Source: Bacillota bacterium (GTDB taxonomy: Bacteria; Bacillota; Clostridia; Acetivibrionales; JAEXSP01). Taken from it: a DNA stretch of 64,000 nucleotides. How positions within the stretch are numbered: the stretch's first letter is position 1; each line of letters begins with the position of its first letter. The translations under genes and the position numbers were made by a program. A model generated the notes under the pieces. It had not been told where the DNA came from. It saw only the letters and a list, made by a program, of their open reading frames with translations, and did not search any database. Location of the stretch: assembly GCA_023453795.1 (NCBI GenBank), contig JAEXSP010000040.1, positions 124,001-188,000 on the forward strand. The letters run 5' to 3'. This document shows, one piece after another, positions 52,440-60,047 of the stretch.

Positions 52440-53191
52440 TATACAGAGTTGTTGTTGCAGAAGATGAACCCTTAATTCTCAAAAGTGTAGTAAAAAAAAT
52501 TACAAATATGAATATAGGCTTTAAGGTTGTAGGGGCTGCGGAGGACGGGAAAAGCGCTTTGATGCTGATAGAAAGCCATACTCCCGATATTTTGATTACT
52601 GATATACGTATGCCTGTCATGGATGGACTTGAGCTCTTAAAAGTATCTTCATCAAGATATCCCAGCATAAAAAAAATCATAATAAGCGGTTATGATGATT
52701 TTAAGTATGCTCAGCAGGCTCTGAAATACGGGGTTGCCGATTATCTGCTTAAGCCCTTGAAAACAAATGAACTGTTTGAGGCCTTCAGCAAAATCCGTAT
52801 TACTCTTGATGCCCAAAGGAATGCCTTTAAGGAGAAAATAATTAACCTGAAGGATAATCGCTCCACTTCTCCTGAAGAAATCGCACACATGGTTGAACTC
52901 TATATAAAGGAAAACTATACCCAGGATATCAATTTTGATTTAATCTCACAAAATTTTAACTTCAATTCTTCATATTTAAGCAAGATATTTACAAAGCACA
53001 TAGGCGAGAACCCTTCCAAATACCTGATATCGTTGAGGATAAACAAAGCCAGGTATCTTCTCGTAAATAACAGGGAGCTTTCCATAAAGGATATCGGTGA
53101 ATTGGTAGGTTACCCCAACCAATTCTATTTCAGCCGGTTATTCAAAAGTGTTGTAGGAATAAGTCCGGCAAGCTACAGGGATGAAAATTGA
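52424..53191 (+). CDS. AraC-type response regulator, YesN type
   Basis: 255 residues. The receiver domain has the acidic pair AEDE, phosphoacceptor Asp60 (ILITDIRMPVMDG) and LLKPLK. It ends with two AraC helix-turn-helix units (about 155-255: NFNSSYLSKIFTKHIGENPS and GYPNQFYFSRLFKSVVGISP). The start lies within the kinase gene, so the two are translationally coupled. It probably activates the divergent dockerin operon; no binding site is evident to me in the 850-nt gap. Confidence 0.92.
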   Translation: MDYKVIYRVVVAEDEPLILKSVVKKITNMNIGFKVVGAAEDGKSALMLIESHTPDILITDIRMPVMDGLELLKVSSSRYPSIKKIIISGYDDFKYAQQALKYGVADYLLKPLKTNELFEAFSKIRITLDAQRNAFKEKIINLKDNRSTSPEEIAHMVELYIKENYTQDINFDLISQNFNFNSSYLSKIFTKHIGENPSKYLISLRINKARYLLVNNRELSIKDIGELVGYPNQFYFSRLFKSVVGISPASYRDEN

Positions 53192-53231
53192 TGCAAAATA
53201 ACACAACTCTTCCACTCAAATAAAATAACTA

Positions 53232-53266
53232 TTGACATTGTTTTACTGTTCGATTACTATAGAACT
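53232..53266 (+). promoter_or_regulatory. Promoter and operator of the ArsR-family gene (leaderless)
   Basis: TTGACA (53232-53237) and TACTAT (53255-53260) are 17 bases apart. The expected transcription start falls at about 53267, the A of the ATG start codon, and no Shine-Dalgarno lies upstream. A 20-base element TGTTCGATTACTATAGAACT (53247-53266) covers the -10 and ends at the start codon. Confidence 0.6.
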
Positions 53267-53578
53267 ATGGATAATATAGATTTGGCTAAAATATTTAAAG
53301 CTTTATCATGTGAACCGAGGTTAAACCTGTTCAAAACATTATATGACTGGTATAAGACCAGCGATAGTTCAGATGGGGAATACAGCTTCTGTGAAGACGG
53401 TCTTGAGAAGTGCTTTACAAGAGCTTGCGGCTCCTTCAGTTTATCACGGTCTACAATATCCCACCACTTCAAGGAACTGCAGAATGCAGGCCTTATTTCC
53501 TATACCCGCAGCGGACAGTGTTTCGTATGCAAGATAAACCTTGATGCAGTTGAGGCAATCAGGGAGTTCTTAAAGTAG
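53267..53578 (+). CDS. ArsR-family transcriptional regulator
   Basis: 103 residues, winged helix-turn-helix: IFKALSCEPRLNLFKTL at the N-terminus, recognition helix LSRSTISHHFKELQNAG and wing YTRSGQCFVCKIN. Several cysteines (FCEDGLEKCFTRACG and CFVC) could bind a metal or sense redox state, but they do not sit in the classical ELCVCD site. It is followed by the glutathione genes, whose promoter carries almost the same 20-base operator, so it likely represses itself and them. The mRNA appears leaderless, since the promoter puts the start of transcription at the initiation codon. Confidence 0.82.
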   Translation: MDNIDLAKIFKALSCEPRLNLFKTLYDWYKTSDSSDGEYSFCEDGLEKCFTRACGSFSLSRSTISHHFKELQNAGLISYTRSGQCFVCKINLDAVEAIREFLK

Positions 53579-53634
53579 CTGTTTTTGACGCATGAGTTTG
53601 ATTGTAGTACTAATAATATATAAGTAAATTTTTT

Positions 53635-53664
53635 TTGCCAAGCTTGTTCGATAATTATAAAACA
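53635..53664 (+). promoter_or_regulatory. Promoter and ArsR-type operator of the glutathione genes
   Basis: TTGCCA (53635-53640) and TAAAAC (53658-53663) are 17 bases apart. TGTTCGATAATTATAAAACA (53645-53664) overlaps the -10 and matches the element at 53247 at 16 of 20 positions. It is an imperfect palindrome centred on ATAATTAT. Confidence 0.6.
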
Positions 53665-53691
53665 GTAGTACAAACTTGAGGAGGGCTTAGA

Positions 53692-55191
53692 ATGAATTGG
53701 GACTTTGATAGTGCACTGAGTTTGTTTTCGGAAGACAATAGTAAACTTCTTCTCGACGGCAAATATGGCATAGAAAGAGAGGCGCAGAGAATCACTCCTT
53801 CCGGGGAGCTGGCAATTACGCCGCATCCGGCCGCATTTGGGAACAAGCTGGAAAACAAACTGGTTACGACGGATTTTTCAGAAAGCCAGGTAGAACTGAT
53901 TACCCCTCCTTTTGCTTCGGTTGAACAAACGCATGAATTCCTTAAGGAATTACATAGACAGGTTGATAAAGAATTGGGGAAGGAATACCTCTGGCCTTTG
54001 AGTATGCCTCCAAGACTGCCCGAGGAGGAGCAAATCCCCATAGCGAAATTCGATAATTCGGCAGAAGGCAGAGAGAAGGAATTATACAGGCTAGGCCTGG
54101 CAACCCGGTATGGAAGGAAAATGCAGATGATATCGGGAATCCACTATAATTTTTCCTTCGGAGACGGTCTGGTCGATTACCTTTATCGGGAAATGGGGAA
54201 CGGCAGTAATAAACGTAGATTTACGGACAGCATGTACTTCTCGATGGCAAGGAGTTTTCTCAGGTACCGCTGGCTGTTAATATACCTGTTCGGGGCGTCG
54301 CCGGGCATTGATCAAACCTATTGCTCGGTAATAGATAATGAAATGAGGCTTGTAAGAAAATGCTGCCCTGAATGCTGCTGTCGTTCGGAAGGTTTTGAGC
54401 AGAATGCTGTTTCAATGAGAGTAAGCCGTTTCGGATACTCAGATTCTGTGCAGGGCAGGTACAGCGTATCCTATAACAGCTTGGAAGATTACCTTGGCGG
54501 CATCCGCAGGCTTCTATCCACAAAAAGCAGAAAGTTCATGAAGCTTGGACTGTATAAAAACGGCAGAAGGCTTCAGCTAAACGGCAACGTTATCCAGAAG
54601 GAGAGTGAGTTTTATTCCTCCCTTCGTCTCAAGCAGAACCCTGAAAAAGGAGAAACCCAACTGGATGCACTTGAAAGCAGGGGGGTAAAGTATGCAGAGG
54701 TGAGAATTCTGGATCTTAACCCATTTGAAAGAACCGGAATCAGCCTGGAACAGCTGAGGTTTTTGCAGGTGTTTATGCTCTTTTGCTTATTCGAAAACAA
54801 TGGCCTTATCGGGACAACAGAGCTCGATAAAATCAATAAAAACCATCACCTTGTTGCACTTTTGGGAAGAAAGCAGGAGCTCAAGCTCTATAAACACGGT
54901 TTGGGGCATGTAAAACTGACGGCTTGGAGCAGGGAAATATTCAGTAAATTGAAACTGATTGCCGAACTCATGGATAATGAAAACAACGACAACCGGTATC
55001 GGAAATGTGTTGACGGGGAATATGCAAAAATATTGGATTCATTGCTTCTGCCCTCGTCAGTTACTTTAAGTGAAATGAAAAAGTACGAAGAGAGCTACCT
55101 GGATTTTGGAATTCGTAAGGCTTTGGAACATAGAACAACGGAGAAATCGACTTACTATACTGTCTTTTCAAAAGAATTGGTTAAAGGATAA
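53692..55191 (+). CDS. gshA: Glutamate-cysteine ligase (N-terminal domain of GshF as a separate protein)
   Basis: 499 residues. The opening KYGIEREAQRITPSGELA and TTDFSESQVELITPP motifs identify the gamma-glutamylcysteine ligase family used by the GshF fusion enzymes, and the length fits that module alone (about 500 of 750). It couples glutamate and cysteine with ATP in the first step of glutathione synthesis. Here the ATP-grasp half is a separate gene 15 nt downstream. GGAGGG lies before the ATG. The internal cysteine cluster CCPECCC at about 224-230 is unusual for the family and might regulate activity. Confidence 0.9.
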   Translation: MNWDFDSALSLFSEDNSKLLLDGKYGIEREAQRITPSGELAITPHPAAFGNKLENKLVTTDFSESQVELITPPFASVEQTHEFLKELHRQVDKELGKEYLWPLSMPPRLPEEEQIPIAKFDNSAEGREKELYRLGLATRYGRKMQMISGIHYNFSFGDGLVDYLYREMGNGSNKRRFTDSMYFSMARSFLRYRWLLIYLFGASPGIDQTYCSVIDNEMRLVRKCCPECCCRSEGFEQNAVSMRVSRFGYSDSVQGRYSVSYNSLEDYLGGIRRLLSTKSRKFMKLGLYKNGRRLQLNGNVIQKESEFYSSLRLKQNPEKGETQLDALESRGVKYAEVRILDLNPFERTGISLEQLRFLQVFMLFCLFENNGLIGTTELDKINKNHHLVALLGRKQELKLYKHGLGHVKLTAWSREIFSKLKLIAELMDNENNDNRYRKCVDGEYAKILDSLLLPSSVTLSEMKKYEESYLDFGIRKALEHRTTEKSTYYTVFSKELVKG

Positions 55192-55206
55192 AAGGAGGTT
55201 GTAAAA

Positions 55207-56196
55207 ATGTTATTAGAAGGTTTTGAGGGCTTGGAGCTATCCACACAGATTGTTATTAAAGATGCTTTGGAAAGGAATATCCATGTAGAGGTGCTTGATT
55301 ATGACGACAACTTTATAAGACTAAAGAAAGACGGCAGAACAGAATATATCAAACAGGCAACAAAAACCTCTTTGGATACATACATTTCCCCTTTAATCAT
55401 GGAAAATAAGGAAGTTACAAAAATCATTCTCAGAGAGAACGGAATAAGTGTACCCGATGGGTCAGCCTATAAATCAATAGACGGGGCCGTAGAGAATTAC
55501 CCGGTGTTTTCAAGCAAGGATATTGTAGTAAAGCCGAAGTCAACCAACTTTGGCAAAGGGGTAGTTATACTGAAGCAGCCGTTTTCGATTGAAGACTATA
55601 AGACCGCAATAGAGCAGGCGTTTACACATGATAATACCGTAATGGTAGAAGAATTCGCAGCAGGGAAGGAATACAGGTTCCTTGTTATCGGAGATGAAGT
55701 GGCGGCAATACTTCACCGTGTGCCTGCAAATGTAACCGGTGACGGCATCCATACTATAGAGGAGCTGGTTGAGGATAAAAATAAAGACCCCTTAAGAGGC
55801 AGGGGATATGTAACCCCTTTGGAGAAAATTAACCTCGGGGATATTGAAAAGGAGTATCTCGGATTTTCGGGCAAAAGCTTTAAATATGTTCCTAAAAACG
55901 GAGAGACAGTTTTCTTAAGGGAGAACTCCAATATCAGCACCGGCGGAGACAGCATCGATTATACCGATGAAATATCCGATGACTATAAAAGCATCGCCGT
56001 AAACGCCGCTAAAGCAGTAGGCGCAAGGATTTGCGGGGCGGACATTATAATCCAAGATATAAAGGCAAAACCTGACAAAGCAAATTACAGTGTGATTGAG
56101 CTTAATTTCAACCCGGCAATACACATTCACAATTATCCTTATAAAGGAACAAACAGAGAGGTTGGGAAGAAAGTTCTGGATCTATTGGGGTTATAA
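55207..56196 (+). CDS. gshB: ATP-grasp glutathione synthetase (C-terminal domain of GshF as a separate protein)
   Basis: 329 residues, aligning with the C-terminal half of GshF: GLELSTQIVIKDALERNIHV, EYIKQATKTSLDTYI, the ATP-grasp region VVKPKSTNFGKGV, VEEFAAGKEYRFLV and the metal-binding IELNFNPAIHIHNYPY. It adds glycine to gamma-glutamylcysteine, or could make another gamma-glutamylcysteine derivative. AAAGGAGG before the ATG gives strong independent translation, so the split is real rather than a frameshift. Operon with the ligase upstream. Confidence 0.9.
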   Translation: MLLEGFEGLELSTQIVIKDALERNIHVEVLDYDDNFIRLKKDGRTEYIKQATKTSLDTYISPLIMENKEVTKIILRENGISVPDGSAYKSIDGAVENYPVFSSKDIVVKPKSTNFGKGVVILKQPFSIEDYKTAIEQAFTHDNTVMVEEFAAGKEYRFLVIGDEVAAILHRVPANVTGDGIHTIEELVEDKNKDPLRGRGYVTPLEKINLGDIEKEYLGFSGKSFKYVPKNGETVFLRENSNISTGGDSIDYTDEISDDYKSIAVNAAKAVGARICGADIIIQDIKAKPDKANYSVIELNFNPAIHIHNYPYKGTNREVGKKVLDLLGL

Positions 56197-56205
56197 GAAT
56201 GCCGC

Positions 56206-56276
56206 AGGGGGACGGTTTGAGGCGACATAACCAAACCAGTATGTAAGATGACCTCAAACCGTCCTTGCGCGTCCAT
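56206..56276. repeat. REP-like palindrome A, downstream of the glutathione genes
   Basis: A perfect 13-bp inverted repeat, GGACGGTTTGAGG (56210-56222) with CCTCAAACCGTCC (56252-56264), enclosing a 29-base loop that contains GCGACATAAC. The core AGGCGACATAAC recurs exactly at 59995-60006, and both copies are followed by CATGACTTATA. Related to the element at 58621. It lies in the convergent gap between gshB and the MFS gene and may also act as a terminator. Confidence 0.7.
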
Positions 56277-56304
56277 GACTTATAGGAAAGCTAAATCAGG
56301 CAAC

Positions 56305-57882
56305 TTATACAGATTGAGAATCCTGTTTTTTGAGTAAGGGTGTATTTGGAAGGAAGAATGCTGTCAGAATTGCTGTGACGGCAATCAATAAACACACGAT
56401 GAAAACATCATGGATAGCGTTTGAAAGAATGTTTTTCAGGTGTATTAAGAATTTATTGAATTCAGGAATCGCAGACTGGGGTATTTGCGCTCTTATGCCG
56501 GCAATCGTACCGGGATTTGTCAAGCTTTGAGGATCTTTTATAATGGAATGAAGGGAAGAGGAGCCTTCGGCAGCCAATGTACCAAGGTCAATTCTTTTTA
56601 AACCTGTTTTCATGGATGACAGCATTACCGACCCGAGTACGGCAGAAGCAATAGTACCGCCGATATTTCTAAAGAATTGAACGGCTGAGGTGACAACACC
56701 CAATTGGCTTTGTGGGAAAGCATTTTGTACAGCCAGATTAAATACCGGCATGTTCAAGCCGATGCCTAAGCCTGCAATCACCATGTCAATAACCACTTCG
56801 GAGCGTGTAGAGGCCACAGTCAATCTTGTAAGCATAAAAATACCGATACCAGTTAAAATGAAACCGGCAACGCCAAAGATTCTCAAGTTTTTGAATCTTG
56901 ATATTGCCTGACCGCTTAATATACTTGCAACCGTAAAGCCGATCATCATCGGCGTTGTTACCATGCCTGAATTTGTTGCATTTGCGCCGATTACAACCTG
57001 GACAAACAGCGGAATAAATAATACAGCTCCGAACATTGTAGCATTGGAAAGAAAAGCTGCTGCTGCCGACACCTTAAAAGTATTGTTTTTGAAAAGAGAT
57101 ATCGGAAGGATTGGTTCTGCGGCTTTTTTTTCAACGAAACCAAACAGAATCAGCATAAGCACTGAAAAAGCCAGCATTCCGAGTATCTGCGGAGAGAGCC
57201 AGTTATAATCCTTCCCAGCCCAGGTAAAGGCTAACAGCATCGGAAGTAAGCCCAATACCAATAGAGCAGTTCCAGCATAATCTATTTTTCTCTTTATCGA
57301 GGTGTCTGCTTTGATTACCGGCAATGCCGATATCATTAATGCAACTAAAAAGATACCGATAGGCAGATTTATGTAGAATACCCATCTCCAACCTAGCGTA
57401 TCAGCGATATATCCGCCAAGTGATGGGCCTATTAAGCTTGCCAGTCCAAAGGCTGAGAATGCAATACCTGTGTATTTAGCCCTTTCTGAGGGAGCAAATA
57501 TATCACCGATGATAGAAAAGGTGTTTGACATTAGCATTCCGCCGCCTATGCCTTGCAGTCCTCTAAATATGATTAACTGCAGCATGGTTTGAGAAAGTCC
57601 GCACAATCCTGAGCCTGTCAGGAAAGTAAAAGCGCCGATCAGGTATAAGGGCTTTCTGCCGAAGATGTCCCCTAATTTACCGGAAATAGGAGTTGCAATC
57701 GTTGAGAACAGCATATACATTGTAAAGGGCCAGGCATATGCATTCATTCCATTTAAGTCATCAGTGATTTTTTTCATTGCAGTCGATACAACAGTACTGT
57801 CCAGTGCAGCCAAAAGAACACTTAGGGTTAACCCGAGCATAATGACGGCTTTATGTTTTTTGCTTAAGTATTCCTGCATCAT
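56305..57882 (-). CDS. Multidrug efflux MFS transporter, DHA2 (EmrB/QacA) family
   Basis: 525 residues with about 14 membrane helices. Motif A is GKLGDIFGRKPL, motif C is in GLASLIGPSLGG, and the start LDSTVVSTAM is the DHA2 D1 motif. It exports hydrophobic drugs or other toxic molecules using the proton gradient. GGGGG lies before the start, and its first codon overlaps the marR stop (ATGATG with TGA), so the two are co-translated. The C-terminus ends about 30 nt from the REP-like palindrome A. Confidence 0.9.
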   Translation of the reverse strand: MMQEYLSKKHKAVIMLGLTLSVLLAALDSTVVSTAMKKITDDLNGMNAYAWPFTMYMLFSTIATPISGKLGDIFGRKPLYLIGAFTFLTGSGLCGLSQTMLQLIIFRGLQGIGGGMLMSNTFSIIGDIFAPSERAKYTGIAFSAFGLASLIGPSLGGYIADTLGWRWVFYINLPIGIFLVALMISALPVIKADTSIKRKIDYAGTALLVLGLLPMLLAFTWAGKDYNWLSPQILGMLAFSVLMLILFGFVEKKAAEPILPISLFKNNTFKVSAAAAFLSNATMFGAVLFIPLFVQVVIGANATNSGMVTTPMMIGFTVASILSGQAISRFKNLRIFGVAGFILTGIGIFMLTRLTVASTRSEVVIDMVIAGLGIGLNMPVFNLAVQNAFPQSQLGVVTSAVQFFRNIGGTIASAVLGSVMLSSMKTGLKRIDLGTLAAEGSSSLHSIIKDPQSLTNPGTIAGIRAQIPQSAIPEFNKFLIHLKNILSNAIHDVFIVCLLIAVTAILTAFFLPNTPLLKKQDSQSV

Positions 57883-58340
57883 TTTTTCCCCCGTTCGATA
57901 TTAATTTTAGACATTACACGGTAGACATGGGTTGCTGATGTTAAAAACTGCTCCAGTTCATCATCACTGAAATCACAAAATCTTTCTGTAATGATAGCTC
58001 TTAAGTCTTTTATGTGATTTAAGGCAAACGCCTTGCCCTTTTCGGTTAATTCAATCTTGATCACCCTTCGGTCGCCCTTATCAGGAAACCTTTCAACAAG
58101 TTCTTCATTAATCAGCTTGTCAAGGAGAACCGACATTCTTGCCTTGGATATACCCAAAGTAGCCCCGATGCTGGAAATAGGAGCTCTGCCTGAATCCCTT
58201 AATGCGAATAATACTTGATAATGCTGGTGCACATAGTTTGGGTCAAAGCATTGCTGTCCAATCATTAGAAAGTACTTTGTCACAGCAGGAAAGATATTGA
58301 GAAAGCTGTCAACAACTTCATCTATTTTTTTCTCATTCAT
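57879..58340 (-). CDS. MarR-family transcriptional regulator
   Basis: 153 residues from the ATG at 58340; a GTG at 58349 is possible but overlaps the GAGGTG ribosome site. Winged helix MarR fold: ISSIGATLGISKARMSVLLDKLI is the recognition helix region and RFPDKGDRRVIKIELTEKG is the wing with the conserved D-x-R-D/R pattern. It likely represses itself and the MFS pump that follows, releasing DNA when a drug binds. Three ATAGTTAT/ATAACTAT half sites lie upstream. Confidence 0.9.
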   Translation of the reverse strand: MNEKKIDEVVDSFLNIFPAVTKYFLMIGQQCFDPNYVHQHYQVLFALRDSGRAPISSIGATLGISKARMSVLLDKLINEELVERFPDKGDRRVIKIELTEKGKAFALNHIKDLRAIITERFCDFSDDELEQFLTSATHVYRVMSKINIERGKK

Positions 58341-58363
58341 ATATTTCACCTCAAAGTGTTAAA

Positions 58364-58415
58364 ATAGTTATAATAATAAAAGGTTGTGTTTATAACTATT
58401 TATGATTATAACTAT
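58364..58415. promoter_or_regulatory. Putative MarR operator cluster
   Basis: ATAGTTAT at 58364-58371 and its inverted copies ATAACTAT at 58392-58399 and 58408-58415 (16 bases apart) lie 24-75 nt upstream of the marR start, where the promoter should be. Likely binding sites for the adjacent MarR protein. Confidence 0.55.
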
Positions 58416-58620
58416 AAAGGGATAAAAAGTCAAGACATGATGCATCCCTTTAAAATGCAAAGCAGGTCGCCGCCCAAAAATATAAGGTTAAGGTTCTGAG
58501 ATTACCTTGAATATCAATAAGAAAGTCAATAGAACTTTTAATGATTTTATTGGACATGTATCGGGGAGTAACTGAACTTGATGATTCAAAACAATAATCA
58601 GGTCAGATTGAATGTCGCAT

Positions 58621-58676
58621 GGGGATGGTTCATTTGCGACAGAACCGCATGAGATGACGCAGGAGAACCATCCTGC
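58621..58676. repeat. REP-like palindrome C, upstream of the RAYT gene
   Basis: GGATGGTTC (58623-58631) pairs with GAACCATCC (58665-58673), with an inner TGCG/CGCA pair. The loop GCGACAGAACCGCATGAG (58636-58653) matches the core of element B at 59996 except for two small gaps. Confidence 0.7.
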
Positions 58677-58688
58677 AAATCTGCTTAC

Positions 58689-58699
58689 GGGACAGTTAA
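58689..58699. repeat. Left copy of an 11-bp inverted repeat flanking the RAYT gene
   Basis: GGGACAGTTAA here is the exact reverse complement of TTAACTGTCCC at 59835-59845. The two copies bracket the RAYT gene with its promoter (about 1.16 kb). Confidence 0.6.
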
Positions 58700-58705
58700 C
58701 AGCAA

Positions 58706-58734
58706 TTGACATTTATTAGAAAATAAAATATAAT
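58706..58734 (+). promoter_or_regulatory. Consensus sigma-A promoter of the RAYT gene
   Basis: TTGACA (58706-58711) and TATAAT (58729-58734) with 17 bases between, a perfect vegetative promoter. The predicted start near 58741 leaves a leader of only about 24 nt. Confidence 0.8.
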
Positions 58735-58765
58735 AGCTTTAATACGCAAGGGGGTATTAAAGCTA
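58734..58765. promoter_or_regulatory. 12-bp palindrome spanning -10 end, ribosome site and start codon of the RAYT gene
   Basis: TAGCTTTAATAC (58734-58745) is perfectly complementary to GTATTAAAGCTA (58754-58765). The GGGGG ribosome site lies at the loop edge (58750-58754) and the A of the ATG is the last stem base. Since transcription probably starts inside the left arm, an operator in DNA is as likely as an RNA hairpin. Confidence 0.65.
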
Positions 58766-59670
58766 TGCCAAGAACAGCCCGAAAAAAGGATCCAACGGCC
58801 ATATATCACATTATGGCACACAGTATAAGTGAATTTGACCTTTACCCGGATAACTCCGACAAAGAGTACTTTCTTGATACTCTTCAGAAATATAAGGAAA
58901 AGCATAGCTGTAAAATATATTCATACTGCCTGATGTCAAACCATTACCACATATTGATTGATACCAACGGCTATGACATATCGAAATTCATGAAAAGCCT
59001 GAATCAGGCATATGTGAGGTACATCAACAAAAAGTATAATCGCAAGGGGCACCTTCTGACCGAACGGTTTCACAGTAAAATTATCGAATCTGATGACTAC
59101 CTGCTGACAGTATCCGCCTACATTCACTCAAACCCCAAAGATCTTCCGGAATATAACGGGAAGGAATTCAGTTATCCGTACTCTTCGATGTGTTACTATC
59201 TTGGTAAGACAAAAGACAAGCGCTGCCTTATTGACACAGACTTTATACTTGGCTGCATCAACGAGAAGGATAAAAGTAGGGCAGTAAAGGCATATGAAGC
59301 TATGGTGATTGAGAGGAAAGATGTGGGCATAAACAAAAAACTGAAGGAATATCTGGATGAATTCATAAATGAGCAATATGAGTACAAATCCTACAGGAAA
59401 ATTCTCGCAAGGGATAAAAATCCTGAAGAATTAATCAGAAAGATCGCTGAAAAGTTAAAGATAGAAGATATAGGCACACTTTCACATCGTTGGAAACGAC
59501 AGAGCATGAAATTCAGGAGAATAACGGCATACATGCTGAACAATTTCTGCGGCCTTGGAATCAACGAGATCACAAGGCTGTTCGGAAATATTTCGGCATC
59601 GAATTGTTTAAATCTCTGTAACCAGGGTTATGACATATACAGATCGGACAAATCTTTAGCCTCTTTATAA
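58765..59670 (+). CDS. REP-associated tyrosine transposase (RAYT, Y1/HUH family)
   Basis: 301 residues. The N-terminal Y1_Tnp domain (about 1-150) has the HUH metal motif in NHYHILI and the catalytic tyrosine candidate in AYIHSNP, with GHLLTERFHSKII. The C-terminal region (about 210-295, RKIAEKLKIEDIGTL ... ITAYMLNNFCGLGINEITRLFG) resembles a DnaA-like helix-turn-helix DNA-binding domain, common in clostridial RAYTs. Such single-copy transposases cut and move REP palindromes. Three REP-like palindromes occur within about 4 kb. The GGGGG ribosome site, perfect promoter and intact frame suggest a functional gene. Confidence 0.88.
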   Translation: MPRTARKKDPTAIYHIMAHSISEFDLYPDNSDKEYFLDTLQKYKEKHSCKIYSYCLMSNHYHILIDTNGYDISKFMKSLNQAYVRYINKKYNRKGHLLTERFHSKIIESDDYLLTVSAYIHSNPKDLPEYNGKEFSYPYSSMCYYLGKTKDKRCLIDTDFILGCINEKDKSRAVKAYEAMVIERKDVGINKKLKEYLDEFINEQYEYKSYRKILARDKNPEELIRKIAEKLKIEDIGTLSHRWKRQSMKFRRITAYMLNNFCGLGINEITRLFGNISASNCLNLCNQGYDIYRSDKSLASL

Positions 59671-59834
59671 GCAAGCGCAGATATATATTGAATGGGTAGG
59701 GCTTATTTTTGATGCCTGTTTAACAGCCATATGCGTAAGAATTTACAATTTTAAGAGTGTTATTTATAACAGAATTAATAGAAATTCTGGATGAAAACAC
59801 TTTTTTTATGCAATTGGAAATCTATCTATATTAA

Positions 59835-59845
59835 TTAACTGTCCC
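59835..59845. repeat. Right copy of the 11-bp inverted repeat flanking the RAYT gene
   Basis: TTAACTGTCCC, reverse complement of the element at 58689. See the left copy. Confidence 0.6.
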
Positions 59846-59923
59846 AGACTCCGCAGACTCCCAAAAAAGGTCCCTTTATAGGTTCTGTTTAGGTTATGAT
59901 GCGATTTATAAGGGGTGTCAGTT

Positions 59924-59995
59924 ATGGCGAATTACTTCTCAGATGAAGAAATAGGGATCTTATCTCAAAAATCAAAACGTAGGGGGACAGCTTAA
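59924..59995 (+). pseudogene. Truncated N-terminus, possibly of an IS3-type transposase OrfA-like protein
   Basis: An AGGGGTG ribosome site precedes a 23-codon frame beginning MANYFSDEEIGILSQKSKRR. Its opening resembles helix-turn-helix transposase subunits of Clostridia that begin with similar sequence and continue ...SQNPYVxxVS. It ends abruptly at the REP-like element B, whose first bases supply the last codons, as if the element was inserted into or replaced the gene. Identification is from memory of the N-terminal pattern only. Confidence 0.35.
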
Positions 59996-60047
59996 GGCGA
60001 CATAACAGAACCGACATGAGATGTCCTCAAAACGCCCATGACTTATA
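59982..60047. repeat. REP-like palindrome B, at the 3' end of the Bcr/CflA gene
   Basis: GGGGGACAG...AAGGCGACATAAC, then AGAACCGACATGAGATGTCC and CATGACTTATA. It shares 12 consecutive bases with element A and the AACCG(A)CATGAGATG core with element C. The palindrome arms are less perfect than in A. Confidence 0.65.
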
